From the NCBI RefSeq assembly GCF_000498955.2, contig NZ_AYGX02000070.1, positions 30,590 through 94,589 of the forward strand: a DNA stretch of 64,000 bases, in the 5' to 3' direction. This DNA comes from Lactiplantibacillus fabifermentans DSM 21115. GTDB taxonomy: Bacteria > Bacillota > Bacilli > Lactobacillales > Lactobacillaceae. The position numbers and the translations under genes were made by a program. Under the pieces are notes generated by a model. That model did no database searches. It worked only from the letters and a program-made list of their open reading frames with translations, and was not told where the DNA came from. Below, one piece after another: positions 26,598 through 34,892 of this stretch; the first letter of the stretch is position 1, and each line of letters begins with the position of its first letter.

Positions 26598-26969
26598 ATG
26601 CAAATTTTATTAGTTCTCATTTTCATCGTCGGTTCATTCTTCGCCAGATCTTTACATAAACAAGCACTGGCAGAAGCGCAACCTAACTTAGCCATCAAAT
26701 CCTATATCATGGATAGCATCAGCAACTTGACGTTGATTCTATTCGTGCTCTGGCCAAATGGCGGTTCATGGCTATTAAGCATTTTAGCGGTTGTGTGCCT
26801 GTTACTGACGATGGGTAACGCCCGTTTAATGCTCCGTCAAGATACGGCCAAAAGATTGCTGGACAGTATCAGCGCGAAAAAAACCTGGTTATACGTGCTT
26901 GGCATTAATTTTTTGACTGCCCTGATTATTGCTGACAGTTTCGTCCAGTTATTTACAACTGCTAACTAG
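26598..26969 (+). CDS. Small integral membrane protein, tandem paralogue 2
   Basis: 123-aa paralogue of the preceding gene, of the same length and helix order. The shared segments include the FARSLHKQAL and KSYIMDSISNLTL stretches and GINFLTALI near the end. ATG follows GAAAGGTG, the same ribosome-site context as paralogue 1, so the duplication included the site. The pair lies between the small protein genes and tRNA-Arg. Function unknown. Confidence 0.7.
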   Translation: MQILLVLIFIVGSFFARSLHKQALAEAQPNLAIKSYIMDSISNLTLILFVLWPNGGSWLLSILAVVCLLLTMGNARLMLRQDTAKRLLDSISAKKTWLYVLGINFLTALIIADSFVQLFTTAN

Positions 26970-27063
26970 TTTTTTTACGTGCTATTCAACGACACAAGGA
27001 GTTTTGTCATAATTATTAACCACTTCAAGATTTGTAATCCTGATGCCAACACTACTTAAGGCA

Positions 27064-27092
27064 TTGACACACCGGTTTTTATTAACTATAAT
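27064..27092 (+). promoter_or_regulatory. Consensus promoter of tRNA-Arg
   Basis: TTGACA (27064-27069) and TATAAT (27087-27092) with a 17-bp spacer: a perfect sigma-A consensus, 14 bp before the tRNA 5' end. Confidence 0.93.
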
Positions 27093-27105
27093 ATTTCTTG
27101 TTGTT

Positions 27106-27179
27106 GTCATGGTAGCTCAACTGGATAGAGCATCCGCCTTCTAAGCGGAGGGTTGTGAGTTCAAGTCTCACTCGTGACA
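27106..27179 (+). tRNA. trnR: tRNA-Arg (anticodon UCU)
   Basis: 74-nt cloverleaf. The acceptor GTCATGG pairs with TCGTGAC (with G-U pairs) and A73 is the discriminator. The D arm is TAGCTCAACTGGATAGAGC. The anticodon stem TCCGC/GCGGA holds loop CTTCTAA with anticodon TCT at 27140-27142. The T arm GTGAG/CTCAC holds TTCAAGT. CCA is not encoded. It reads AGA/AGG codons. tRNA-Arg genes are frequent phage attachment sites, which fits the degraded phage-like genes on the other side. Confidence 0.96.
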
Positions 27180-27198
27180 TAATTTATTCATCAGATCC

Positions 27199-27236
27199 AA
27201 AAAGGCAAGATTCAGTTAATTGAATCTTGCCTTTTT
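27199..27236. terminator. Shared terminator of tRNA-Arg and the convergent 60-aa gene
   Basis: AAAAAGGCAAGATTCA (27199-27214) and TGAATCTTGCCTTTTT (27221-27236) form a 16-bp perfect stem. The right arm also encodes the last residues (AARFN-type tail) of the minus-strand small gene, whose stop lies in the loop. Confidence 0.92.
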
Positions 27237-27398
27237 GCTGTCATCAGCCGAATTCCGGTGTTCATGACACAATAACAAACCATCTTTATATGCATATAAC
27301 CCAAACTCCGCTTTTGTTTTCCGTTCCGCTTCAGTTAATGGCTCATTATTAGTATCGTCGATTAACAAGTAAAACTCTTCATCACTAGTTTCAAACAT
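27216..27398 (-). CDS. Small acidic protein (60 aa), paralogue of the gene at 27592
   Basis: The product begins MFETSDEEFYLLIDDTNN and keeps PLTEAERK, then diverges. ATG at 27398 has TAGGAG upstream. The N-terminal 25 residues are nearly identical to those of the 55-aa gene at 27592-27759, so it is a duplicate with a different C-terminus. The stop codon sits inside the terminator loop. No family was recognised; it probably belongs with the degraded HNHP-domain gene upstream. Confidence 0.62.
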   Translation of the reverse strand: MFETSDEEFYLLIDDTNNEPLTEAERKTKAEFGLYAYKDGLLLCHEHRNSADDSKKARFN

Positions 27399-27591
27399 AG
27401 ATAATCGCTCCTAACACACAAGTTTTATCAGTTGCTGAAAAAGCTATGAGTTTTAGCCTGCTTCGCTTTAGCCACGTGAGTGCATGATATCTATAAACCG
27501 TTTAGACTTACAAGCATTTTGCAAAACAGTCCTCAAAACAAATAAAAATCATACACTAAGCGCAGTGCTCACACCCAGTATATGACTAGTT

Positions 27592-27759
27592 TTAAAGTCC
27601 AAATAATCTTTTAGCTTTCGCTTCGGCTTCGGCCATACTTTCCTTGTATCCCGGCTGACTCTCGACCCATTTCATATGTTCTTTCTCTTCATCAGTTAAT
27701 GGCCGATTATTACTATCATCAATTAACATATAAAATTCATCATCGCTAGTTTCGAACAT
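27592..27759 (-). CDS. Small acidic protein (55 aa), paralogue of the gene at 27216
   Basis: ORF from ATG at 27757-27759 (GGGGTGAT upstream) to TAA at 27592. The product starts MFETSDDEFYMLIDDSNN, continues RPLTDEEKEHMKWVES and ends in an Ala/Lys helix (EAEAKAKRLFGL). Its start overlaps the ancestral 3' end of the HNHP-domain pseudogene, as expected of a small downstream partner gene. Confidence 0.62.
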   Translation of the reverse strand: MFETSDDEFYMLIDDSNNRPLTDEEKEHMKWVESQPGYKESMAEAEAKAKRLFGL

Positions 27760-28298
27760 ACGCAATCACCCCAGATGCATACACTTTGTCTGTTGCCAAT
27801 AAATTAGCTTCTAACTTAGAATTACCCTTGCTAATGTAGCGATTATATCAGTAACGAAACACTTCGCCCACATTAATGATTCGTGAACTACGCTGAATTG
27901 AAGTAATCCTATCATCATGACCGACAACAATACTCTGTGTAGTCTTTGAATGTTGGCACAACGTCAAAACATCAGCAATCGAAGGTCGCGAATTATTCGG
28001 ATGATTGTGCAACAGTACCCCTGCTCCTGGATAAGCCTGCACCGCTTGATACTGAGCGTAGATTAACCCAGTCCGGTCCAATTTGGGTTGAAGTAATTTG
28101 TGAGACAACTAACGCCCCCGTCCGTTGATCAATAACGTACCAATCTTCATAGTTGGTGCCATCACGATGTTTAAGCATTTGCAGTGCATGCAAATATAAC
28201 GATTCTTTGACCGGCTTGGGCAACGATAATGCCAAAAATTTGTCATGATACCTTTTAGAATTTACTGAGATGCAATTGACGGAATAACTATTACTCAA
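27746..28298 (-). pseudogene. Decayed phage-like protein with HNHP (JAB-like) domain
   Basis: Three consecutive minus-strand segments read as one former protein. Segment 1 (from a TTG at 28298) ends around WYVIDQRTGALVVSQ. Segment 2, in another frame, continues LDRTGLIYAQYQAV and carries GVLLHNHPNNSRPSIADVL and SIVVGHDDRI, a metal-hydrolase-like HNHP..S..D motif seen in JAB/RadC-like domains and at the C-termini of some phage head or toxin proteins. It stops at a TGA (27848). The same frame then continues open (YISKGNSKLEANLLATDKVY) to TAG at 27746. So there is one frameshift (about 28050-28110) and one in-frame TGA. Sequencing error cannot be excluded for the frameshift alone. Confidence 0.72.
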
Positions 28299-28396
28299 AG
28301 TTTTTTAGTAATCTTCACCTGTTCCTGTGTTTCTACATGATCTAGCGCTTCTTCACCGTCATTCAATTGCGCGAAATGCGGCCACTTATCACTCAT
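28295..28396 (-). CDS. Short ORF (33 aa) coupled to the HNHP pseudogene
   Basis: ATG at 28396 behind GGGGG at about 10 nt; the product starts MSDKWPHFAQLNDGEE and is polar. Its TGA overlaps the TTG of the pseudogene as TTGA, a coupling normally kept only in real operons. It may be a remnant of a longer gene. Function unknown. Confidence 0.4.
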   Translation of the reverse strand: MSDKWPHFAQLNDGEEALDHVETQEQVKITKKL

Positions 28397-28454
28397 GCGA
28401 TTAACATCCCCCAATGTTTGTCACCCAGCTTTGATTGCCAAATATTTTTCCGTA

Positions 28455-28494
28455 AAAAAAGACCTCCTGAATATATATCCGTATCAGCGAGGTC
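28455..28494 (-). terminator. Terminator of the DUF805 gene
   Basis: GACCTC (28461-28466) pairs with GAGGTC (28489-28494), followed on the minus strand by a T tract. Confidence 0.75.
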
Positions 28495-28499
28495 AATCA

Positions 28500-29552
28500 T
28501 TATTTTGTTAACGGAATCGTCAATTTTTGTTCAAAGCTATTGGCCGTATCGGCACTCGACCACATGTCCCATACCAGTTTCAGCGTCTTAAATGACCGTA
28601 CATCCGTCAGTTTCGGCAATAGAAAGACTAAATTGCCCTGTTTCGTCTGATTCTTACGGTACTTACCATCAAGTAACGCGCTGTTAATAATATCAGCGGT
28701 AACCTTAGTGCCTTGATCAGTTGTTAAGACCCCTTGAGTCGGATACATCTCCAATGGCTGTTTAGCTGTGATTTTAACAGCGATTTCAATGACACCGTTA
28801 AATCGTTTGTCATGGTCACTTAAAACGTCCTTACCGTATGTTTTAGCCGTTTGATAGATGGTTACCTTACTGACGGCCACCCGGGTGTGAGCACTCGTTT
28901 TATTAACGGTTACCGGATAGTCAGCTTGCTGCCGAATCCTGATGGTATCATCCGCCAACTTCAGCTCAGAAAAGGTTAATGTTGGCGTTTGAACTGTCAC
29001 CTTTGATTTCCCCCCATGAGCAAGCACGTTGTCGGCGACTTTTAACCAGGCTTGTTGCCAAGTTAACGCCTGATTGATTGGCGATATTAAAACAACTATC
29101 AATGCGATTAACGCCAATGAAGATGACCGTTTTTTAGTCGGCGTCGGCGCGTACGTTGCCGGCCGGGCTAGCTGGCGAATCACCAATATCCAGCCGAAGA
29201 TTGGGACTAGCAACCAAACTAGATAGAAGCCGGTATGCCCGACATCGTGCAACCGTTGTATCGTCGCTATTAGCCACCCAAATAACGGGACAATTAAAAC
29301 GATTGTCCACGGCCACGTTCCCCAGCTAACCGGGCTTAATAACAAACCCAAGTCGACAATTAACGCCAAAATGGTCACTTCTAAAGTGAACCACCAATAA
29401 TCCCCTCGCAAACAGCGCGCATCCGGCGTAAATAATTGCCCAAATAATCGTTTGGCAGAAACTATTGGCCCCGACCACGTGCGGGTTAAATTGGTGGCTG
29501 ACCAGTCCGATTGTGTTTTCAAAGTCGGTGCCCCCCTGCGTTCATAATTCAT
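28500..29552 (-). CDS. DUF805 membrane protein with extracytoplasmic C-terminal domain
   Basis: 350-aa protein. Residues about 30-145 are a DUF805 module: four TM helices with the signature RLHDVGHTGFYL between the second pair. Another TM helix near 150-170 is followed by an about 180-residue beta-rich outside domain (ADYPVTVNKTSAHTRVAV.., QGVLTTDQGTKVTADI..) of the DUF4352/DUF5067 kind. No enzymatic motif is visible. The ATG at 29552 has no clear ribosome site; TATGCT lies 12 bp before it, so a leaderless start is possible. It has its own terminator. Confidence 0.75.
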   Translation of the reverse strand: MNYERRGAPTLKTQSDWSATNLTRTWSGPIVSAKRLFGQLFTPDARCLRGDYWWFTLEVTILALIVDLGLLLSPVSWGTWPWTIVLIVPLFGWLIATIQRLHDVGHTGFYLVWLLVPIFGWILVIRQLARPATYAPTPTKKRSSSLALIALIVVLISPINQALTWQQAWLKVADNVLAHGGKSKVTVQTPTLTFSELKLADDTIRIRQQADYPVTVNKTSAHTRVAVSKVTIYQTAKTYGKDVLSDHDKRFNGVIEIAVKITAKQPLEMYPTQGVLTTDQGTKVTADIINSALLDGKYRKNQTKQGNLVFLLPKLTDVRSFKTLKLVWDMWSSADTANSFEQKLTIPLTK

Positions 29553-29600
29553 TTATACTACTAGCATACCGGGTCAGCGCCGGCCTGCCTATTAACTTTG

Positions 29601-29621
29601 ATGACCGGCCAACATCATTCA
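29601..29621. repeat. 21-bp direct repeat, left copy (pullulanase flank)
   Basis: ATGACCGGCCAACATCATTC followed by A. An identical copy in the same orientation lies at 33968-33988. The two enclose the pullulanase gene with its promoter and terminator. Confidence 0.88.
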
Positions 29622-29741
29622 TAGACTATCTAACTGAGTCGCCATCAGTTATCATTACGTGGGTCATGCAAAACTGGTTCACTAAATCGCGACGCCAGGC
29701 ATCAATTTGTGGTTAATGATCATTCTTGTCAAAGTTAAGAC

Positions 29742-29778
29742 AAAAAATCCGCCCACAATTATCATTATCGTGAGCGGA
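29742..29778 (-). terminator. Terminator of the pullulanase gene
   Basis: TCCGCCCAC (29748-29756) pairs with GTGAGCGGA (29770-29778) with one mismatch, and T residues follow on the minus strand. Confidence 0.85.
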
Positions 29779-29812
29779 CTTTTTAGTCACCTAAATATTT
29801 TAATTTAATTTA

Positions 29813-32800
29813 TCAATGACGTTTCCGTTTTGGTGCGACGGCTCCGAGTACCCCGGCAGCCATCAATAATAACCCACCTAGCAACGTCGCGGATTGAGCA
29901 GGCGTTTCATCGGTCTGTGGCAAAGCGTGGTTTCCGATAGCAGCTTTGGCTGGTGCCACCGTCGTTGCGGCCTTAACCGTTGTCTTAGCAGTTGCTGGTG
30001 TCGTCACCTGATCACCATTAGCTATTGAACCAGTCGTTGTAGCGGCTCGGTGACCATTTACTGACTTAGTTGATACTGCAGCTTGACCATTTGCCGGCGT
30101 TGGCGTGACCTTAGTTGATTCAACCGGAGTAGTCACGGCCTTGCCCGTTGAATCGGTAGTATTGCCACCGTTATCCAAATTTGTAACATTATTCTCGTTA
30201 CTATCTGGATTCGTGGTACTGCCACCGTTGTCCGAATTCGTTGTGTTGCCATTACTATCTGGATCAGTCGTGGCGCCACCATTATCCGAATTCGTTGTAT
30301 TTCCATTGTTATCTGGATTGGTCGTGCTACCACCGTTGTCCGGATTCGTCGAAGTGCCGTTATTATCTGGATTGGTTGTACTACCACCATTTTCCGGATT
30401 TGTCGTATTGCCATTATCATCAGGATTACTCGTCGCAACCTTTTCAACTGGCACATTCAAAGTCCAAGTCGTTGCGGTACTGTCATCGTCATATGTGACC
30501 GCACTTTCACCACCAATCATTCGATAGTCCGTTGGCGCACTCAATACCACTTGGTCACCAAACTTGATTAACGTTACCGTGGTTGTTTTGACGATTTGAC
30601 CTTGCGCATCACAATAATTAATCGTCACTGTTTGTGGCAAGTCTTCGCGAACTACCAAGGTACTCAAACCGGCTAAACTCGTCATACTACCAAGCTTTGT
30701 GGCAGTATCACTAGATAACAGGATGCGACCTAACCCTAAGTTAACCGCATCGAAATTCACCGCTTGATCATTGACGTTGAATAAGACGTACAACTTATGA
30801 CCACCGGCTGCGTATTCGAAAGCAAAAATGCCATTTTCACCGGATTTCAAGACTTTAATCGTTTGTTTGATTTGGTCATAATCGTTTAACCGGAAGACAT
30901 TTTCCGATTTACGCAAGTTCAGCAACGACTTGAAATAATTGACGAGTTCCGCATTAGCTTGGACGCGATTCCAATCAATATCGTTAATCGCATCGGATGA
31001 ATTATAGCTATTATCATTACCATCCTTCGTCCGTAAAGCCTCTTGTCCGGCGTTAATAAATGGGACCCCTTGCGCTAAAATTGCCATCGACGTTGCTAAT
31101 TTATCACGCTTGATTAAGTTGGCTTCAGATTCATCGGGCATTAAGGCTTTTAACATGTCGTAAAGCGTCCGATTATCATGACAAGCCACATAATTAATCG
31201 TTTGTGATGGGGCCTGATACGGATGGGAAGTCGTTGCATCTGCATAACCTTGACCACCTAAGAAACCTGCCACAAAGGCTTGCGCATCATTGTCATAAGT
31301 CGTTTCTTTAGTATTGCCTTCAACTAATCCCGGATTAATACCACCGAATTCGCTCCCTTTAATCGCATTGCGAATATCATCACTGAAAAAGCCCACGTTT
31401 TTGTCGACCTTATCCGCGTTATATTGGGCCGCCCCGATTTCTTTATCGGTGGCACGCATATCCCAACCTTCACCGTAAACTAAAATACCGGGATCAATTG
31501 CGTTGAGTTCGGCACGAATGGCGTTCATCGTGTCCACGTCCAAGATGCCCATTAAATCAAAGCGGAAGCCATCCAAATTGTATTCAGTTGCCCAATATTT
31601 GACGGAGTCTAAAATATATTTGCGCACCATCTTGCGTTCACTGGCAATATCGTTACCGACACCCGTGCCGTTAGTGGCATGACCGTCCGCATCGTATTGG
31701 AAATAGTACCCTGGCACGACTTTTTGAAACGCCTGTTCATCCATCGAGTACACATGATTGTAAACGACATCCATAATGACTCGAATCCCCGCCTTATGGA
31801 ACCCATTGATCATTTCTTTCATTTCCATAATCCGCGTCGTCGGATTAGTGGCATCAGTTGAATAACTGCCTTCGGGAACGTCATAGTTTTTCGGATCATA
31901 ACCCCAGTTATAACTCGGGTCACTGCTCGTTTCATCGATGCTACTAAAATCATACATCGGCATCAGTTGAACGTGGGTGACGCCTAAGTCTTTCAAGTAG
32001 TCGAGCCCGGTAACTTGACCACTGGCAGTCTGCGTCCCACTTTCGACCATTCCTAAGAATTTACCTTTATCCGTGACGCCCGAATTAGCATCTTTCGTAA
32101 AATCACGGACACTCGTTTCATAAATCACCGCATCAGTCGGATTACTGAACGTCGGCATCCGGTTAAAGTCGGTTGGTTGAACCGCGTTGACATCTTCAAT
32201 CACACTGCGATTACCATTGACCGTGACCGCTTTGGAATATGGATCATCCGTCGTGGTCGTGGTGCCATTACCAAATTGCAGCGCATAATCATAAGCCCAG
32301 CCTTGATAATTGCCATCTAAAACGCTCGTCCAGACGCCTTTATCCCCACGAGTCATCGTCATCACACTAGTTGCGGAGGCATCATTGGCCGTCGACGCAT
32401 ACAACCGTAACGTAACTTTGTTAGCAGTCGGCGCCCATAATTTAATTTGCGTCCGATTTTCAGTATACGTGGCGCCTGAATCATCGCCGGCATAATAATA
32501 TTTATCATCAAAAGCTTGTGAACGCACATAATTGCCGATATCAACGGCTTTGGTATTTCCATCAAAAGCGACCGTATTGTTTTGCAAAATATCAATCGGA
32601 TTCGTGGTCGTCACCGTAAAGGTCTTGCTAAGGCCAGCACTGTCCGGGGCGACCGCTGTTAAACTAGCCACTTGATTATTTCCAACCGTGATTTGTTGTT
32701 GGGCTTCCGCCGTTGTGAGCTTTTTCCCAACTGTAACCGTTAATTCATGGTCCGTATTCATTGCCGCCGACGTCACGGTTTCCGTGGCTAACGCAAAACT

Positions 32801-33832
32801 GGGTGTGTAGTAAGCTTGGTCATCATCGGCTACCAAATAAATATCGGTGCCTTGATTATCTGGTAACGGCGTAAACTCCCGGACCGTCGCATCGGCCCCC
32901 ACAGGTTGCACGTAAACTTTCGAAAACGCCTTGCCCGTCAAAGCAGCGGTCCCTAATTGGTTGCCATACACATCGGTTTGGTCTAAATTAACCGTTTGTT
33001 TAGCCGTTTGATCCGTCCAGACTTGATAAGCGGTAACGCCGTTGGCAACTTTACTGTGATAATGGACATTGACGGTCGCATTATCAAAAGTCGGGGTTAC
33101 CGTCTGGGCATCATCGCTACCCGCTTGATACCACACTTCGGCTTTACCACTATCATCCACGGTTGCCATCCGATTCTCACCAGCCCCATCTTTATCCCAA
33201 CTGTCGGCCCCTTTCAACAAAATTCCAACTTGTTGATAATTTTGGTCTAAATCAATATCGGCATAGTTGCCGTAACTATCGGTCCCAGTCCAACTATATT
33301 GTTGGCCGTTACCGTTCGGCTTAGCACCCCAAACATAGGGGACCCATTTCGTGCCATCACCGGCATAGTGAATTACAACTTTGGTACTATCCTTAACTGG
33401 TGCCACACTAGTTGACGTCGTGGTCACTTTGGCGGTTGGTACCGCAGCAACTACGGCCGTTGCTTGTATCTTGGCAGTTCTGGTTACAGTTGGCGCGGTT
33501 GTCGGTGCAACAGTTGGAGCCGCAGTTGGCGCCGTTGTGGGTGTAGCGGTCGGCGCAGTCGTTGGCGCAACAGTTGGCGCTGCGGTTCGAGCGGTCGTTG
33601 GTGCAACGGTTGGGGCCATTGTTGGCTGCGCCGTGGCAGGTTTAACCGACACATTTTCAACAACGGAGCTTGTCGGCGTATTAGCCGCAGTAACCGTCGT
33701 ATCCGCATTGGCCACCATCCCCGAAAGGCCAGCGCCAACCGCTAATCCCAGCATTGCACTAGCGCTAAAAAGCCACTGTTTGCCATGTTTCCACATCCGC
33801 CAATTTTTTTGAACTACTTCTTTTGTTTGCAT
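29813..33832 (-). CDS. pulA: Cell-wall-anchored type I pullulanase (GH13)
   Basis: 1339-aa surface enzyme that hydrolyses alpha-1,6 bonds of pullulan, starch or glycogen dextrins. Order: KxYKxGKxW-type signal (RMWKHGKQW then a hydrophobic stretch); Thr/Pro/Ala repeats about 70-115; pullulanase-associated starch-binding domain(s) from about 150 (GTKWVPYVWG); CBM48 near 455-540; GH13 barrel with YNWGYDP (about 642), nucleophile in DGFRFDLMG (about 757-762), acid/base in GEGWD (about 786) and CHDN (about 882). Then a MucBP-like domain (about 1074-1130), an Asn/Asp/Gly/Thr repeat (about 1134-1234), and the sortase motif LPQTD, hydrophobic helix and KRKRH tail. A cre site in the promoter predicts glucose repression. 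Confidence 0.95.
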   Translation of the reverse strand: MQTKEVVQKNWRMWKHGKQWLFSASAMLGLAVGAGLSGMVANADTTVTAANTPTSSVVENVSVKPATAQPTMAPTVAPTTARTAAPTVAPTTAPTATPTTAPTAAPTVAPTTAPTVTRTAKIQATAVVAAVPTAKVTTTSTSVAPVKDSTKVVIHYAGDGTKWVPYVWGAKPNGNGQQYSWTGTDSYGNYADIDLDQNYQQVGILLKGADSWDKDGAGENRMATVDDSGKAEVWYQAGSDDAQTVTPTFDNATVNVHYHSKVANGVTAYQVWTDQTAKQTVNLDQTDVYGNQLGTAALTGKAFSKVYVQPVGADATVREFTPLPDNQGTDIYLVADDDQAYYTPSFALATETVTSAAMNTDHELTVTVGKKLTTAEAQQQITVGNNQVASLTAVAPDSAGLSKTFTVTTTNPIDILQNNTVAFDGNTKAVDIGNYVRSQAFDDKYYYAGDDSGATYTENRTQIKLWAPTANKVTLRLYASTANDASATSVMTMTRGDKGVWTSVLDGNYQGWAYDYALQFGNGTTTTTDDPYSKAVTVNGNRSVIEDVNAVQPTDFNRMPTFSNPTDAVIYETSVRDFTKDANSGVTDKGKFLGMVESGTQTASGQVTGLDYLKDLGVTHVQLMPMYDFSSIDETSSDPSYNWGYDPKNYDVPEGSYSTDATNPTTRIMEMKEMINGFHKAGIRVIMDVVYNHVYSMDEQAFQKVVPGYYFQYDADGHATNGTGVGNDIASERKMVRKYILDSVKYWATEYNLDGFRFDLMGILDVDTMNAIRAELNAIDPGILVYGEGWDMRATDKEIGAAQYNADKVDKNVGFFSDDIRNAIKGSEFGGINPGLVEGNTKETTYDNDAQAFVAGFLGGQGYADATTSHPYQAPSQTINYVACHDNRTLYDMLKALMPDESEANLIKRDKLATSMAILAQGVPFINAGQEALRTKDGNDNSYNSSDAINDIDWNRVQANAELVNYFKSLLNLRKSENVFRLNDYDQIKQTIKVLKSGENGIFAFEYAAGGHKLYVLFNVNDQAVNFDAVNLGLGRILLSSDTATKLGSMTSLAGLSTLVVREDLPQTVTINYCDAQGQIVKTTTVTLIKFGDQVVLSAPTDYRMIGGESAVTYDDDSTATTWTLNVPVEKVATSNPDDNGNTTNPENGGSTTNPDNNGTSTNPDNGGSTTNPDNNGNTTNSDNGGATTDPDSNGNTTNSDNGGSTTNPDSNENNVTNLDNGGNTTDSTGKAVTTPVESTKVTPTPANGQAAVSTKSVNGHRAATTTGSIANGDQVTTPATAKTTVKAATTVAPAKAAIGNHALPQTDETPAQSATLLGGLLLMAAGVLGAVAPKRKRH
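30130..30430 (-). repeat. Wall-spanning coding repeats in the pullulanase
   Basis: About ten copies of a 10-residue unit of the kind TTNPDNNGST (with NPENGG, SDNGG and DPDSN variants) encoded in tandem 30-bp units. They form the stalk before the sortase motif. The near-identical DNA makes copy number likely to vary between strains. Confidence 0.88.
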
Positions 33833-33889
33833 TTGTTGATCCCCCTCAAAAACTTGTCACTAGCCTCAAAAACTAGTTTCGTTAATCAC

Positions 33890-33919
33890 AGCATAATGCA
33901 AGCGCTTTCATATTCGCAA
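33890..33919 (-). promoter_or_regulatory. Pullulanase promoter with cre site
   Basis: On the minus strand TTGCGA (33914-33919) and TATGCT (33890-33895) are 18 bp apart. Between them lies TGAAAGCGCTTGCA (33897-33910 on the plus strand as its complement), which fits the CcpA operator consensus WTGNAANCGNWNNCW in full. CcpA bound between -35 and -10 would repress, so catabolite repression is inferred. Confidence 0.72.
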
Positions 33920-33967
33920 TAGGTAAATGAATGTTAACGTTATCATAATTAGTCTATTATACAAACA

Positions 33968-33988
33968 ATGACCGGCCAACATCATTCA
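33968..33988. repeat. 21-bp direct repeat, right copy (pullulanase flank)
   Basis: Identical to 29601-29621 and in the same orientation. Bases outside the 21 bp differ at both ends. Confidence 0.88.
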
Positions 33989-34304
33989 GTTGCAGTGTAT
34001 TGCACGATATTTGCATGTCATCAACCTTGTTGTAATCATCATCTCTCAATTCATAACCTGTAGAAGTCATGCAAAACTTATGCAATTCGTGCACAGTCGT
34101 TATGAATAGTTACCAAAAACAATGCCCACCAATATTTGATAATCCCCACTTGCTGCTAATCAGATGATTATCAAATCGACTAACCCCTATAATCCGGATG
34201 AACCGTATCAAATAGCACTCTGACTTTTCATCAATGCGACTCCCGATGAGCAATAAAACTAATCAGCTGCCATCGAAAATATTCAGTCACTATTTTAGCG
34301 CAAT
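33989..34304. other. Intergenic stretch without recognised gene
   Basis: AT-rich spacer between the right direct repeat and the dUTPase terminator. No ribosome site with a reading frame, no clear hairpin, and no member of the structured repeat family was seen. Confidence 0.5.
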
Positions 34305-34338
34305 AAAAAATGCAACTAGTCCCCACACCAGTCGCATT
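34305..34338 (-). terminator. Terminator of the three-gene dUTPase operon
   Basis: AATGCAACT (34309-34317) pairs with AGTCGCATT (34330-34338) with one mismatch, followed on the minus strand by six T residues. Confidence 0.82.
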
Positions 34339-34343
34339 ACAGC

Positions 34344-34883
34344 TTAATAATTATTTTCTTGACGCGTTTCATTGACTTGATTCTTGGCCGTGAAGGCATT
34401 TTGAATCTCGTCTTGACTGAAACCGAAGTCGACTAACCCAATCTTCAGGAAGACATGCCAAGCATGGCGATAAGCTTCCTGTTGATGGTCAAAATAAGCA
34501 TTATACAATAAGTGCTTAATTGCTAAATATTGCTTATTCAAATCAGTCGGCTTTTTTTCGCTCAAATCCGTCAGTTGCACAGGTGTTAGTGGAATCAGAT
34601 GCGTCCACTGTTGAATGGCACTCACTAAGAAGAAAAAGTCCATCGCATCGACGTATTCGTTCAATAACGTTTCCCGCTTGGTCTTACCGGCATCGGCTTT
34701 ACCTTTGTGAATCTTCCAGACTTTGAACCATTCCGACGTATTCGCCATTTCGGCCAGTTCAACATCCAATGACACCATCGCGTTTTGTAATCGTTCGGGT
34801 TGTTGCCAATGAATTTGTTGGCGCGTAGTAATATCTTGGTCCAACCGAATCGATTGTTGTAATAACTTCGTTAAATCTAACAT
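34344..34883 (-). CDS. Dimeric all-alpha dUTPase-like protein
   Basis: 179-aa helical protein with the pattern of the dUTPase_2 (MazG-related) family: VSLDVELAEMANTSEWFKVW (first metal-binding EExE-like helix) and ETLLNEYVDAMDFFFLV (second metal helix). These enzymes hydrolyse dUTP (and dUDP) to dUMP, keeping uracil out of DNA. ATG at 34883; TAGGGGG of the ribosome site overlaps the stop of the upstream gene, 9 bp away. Last gene of the operon that begins at 36720. Confidence 0.82.
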   Translation of the reverse strand: MLDLTKLLQQSIRLDQDITTRQQIHWQQPERLQNAMVSLDVELAEMANTSEWFKVWKIHKGKADAGKTKRETLLNEYVDAMDFFFLVSAIQQWTHLIPLTPVQLTDLSEKKPTDLNKQYLAIKHLLYNAYFDHQQEAYRHAWHVFLKIGLVDFGFSQDEIQNAFTAKNQVNETRQENNY

Positions 34884-34892
34884 TGTAGCCCC

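Noticed and set aside
30105..30527. Repetitive region at 30.1-30.5 kb as a possible CRISPR array
   Set aside because: Units are contiguous 30-bp coding repeats in frame with the pullulanase, with no unique spacers and no cas genes.
33381..33812. Long Val/Ala/Gly-rich reading frame on the plus strand opposite the pullulanase N-terminus
   Set aside because: It is the antisense of the Thr/Pro/Ala repeats of the pullulanase; no ribosome site, and its composition mirrors the repeat.
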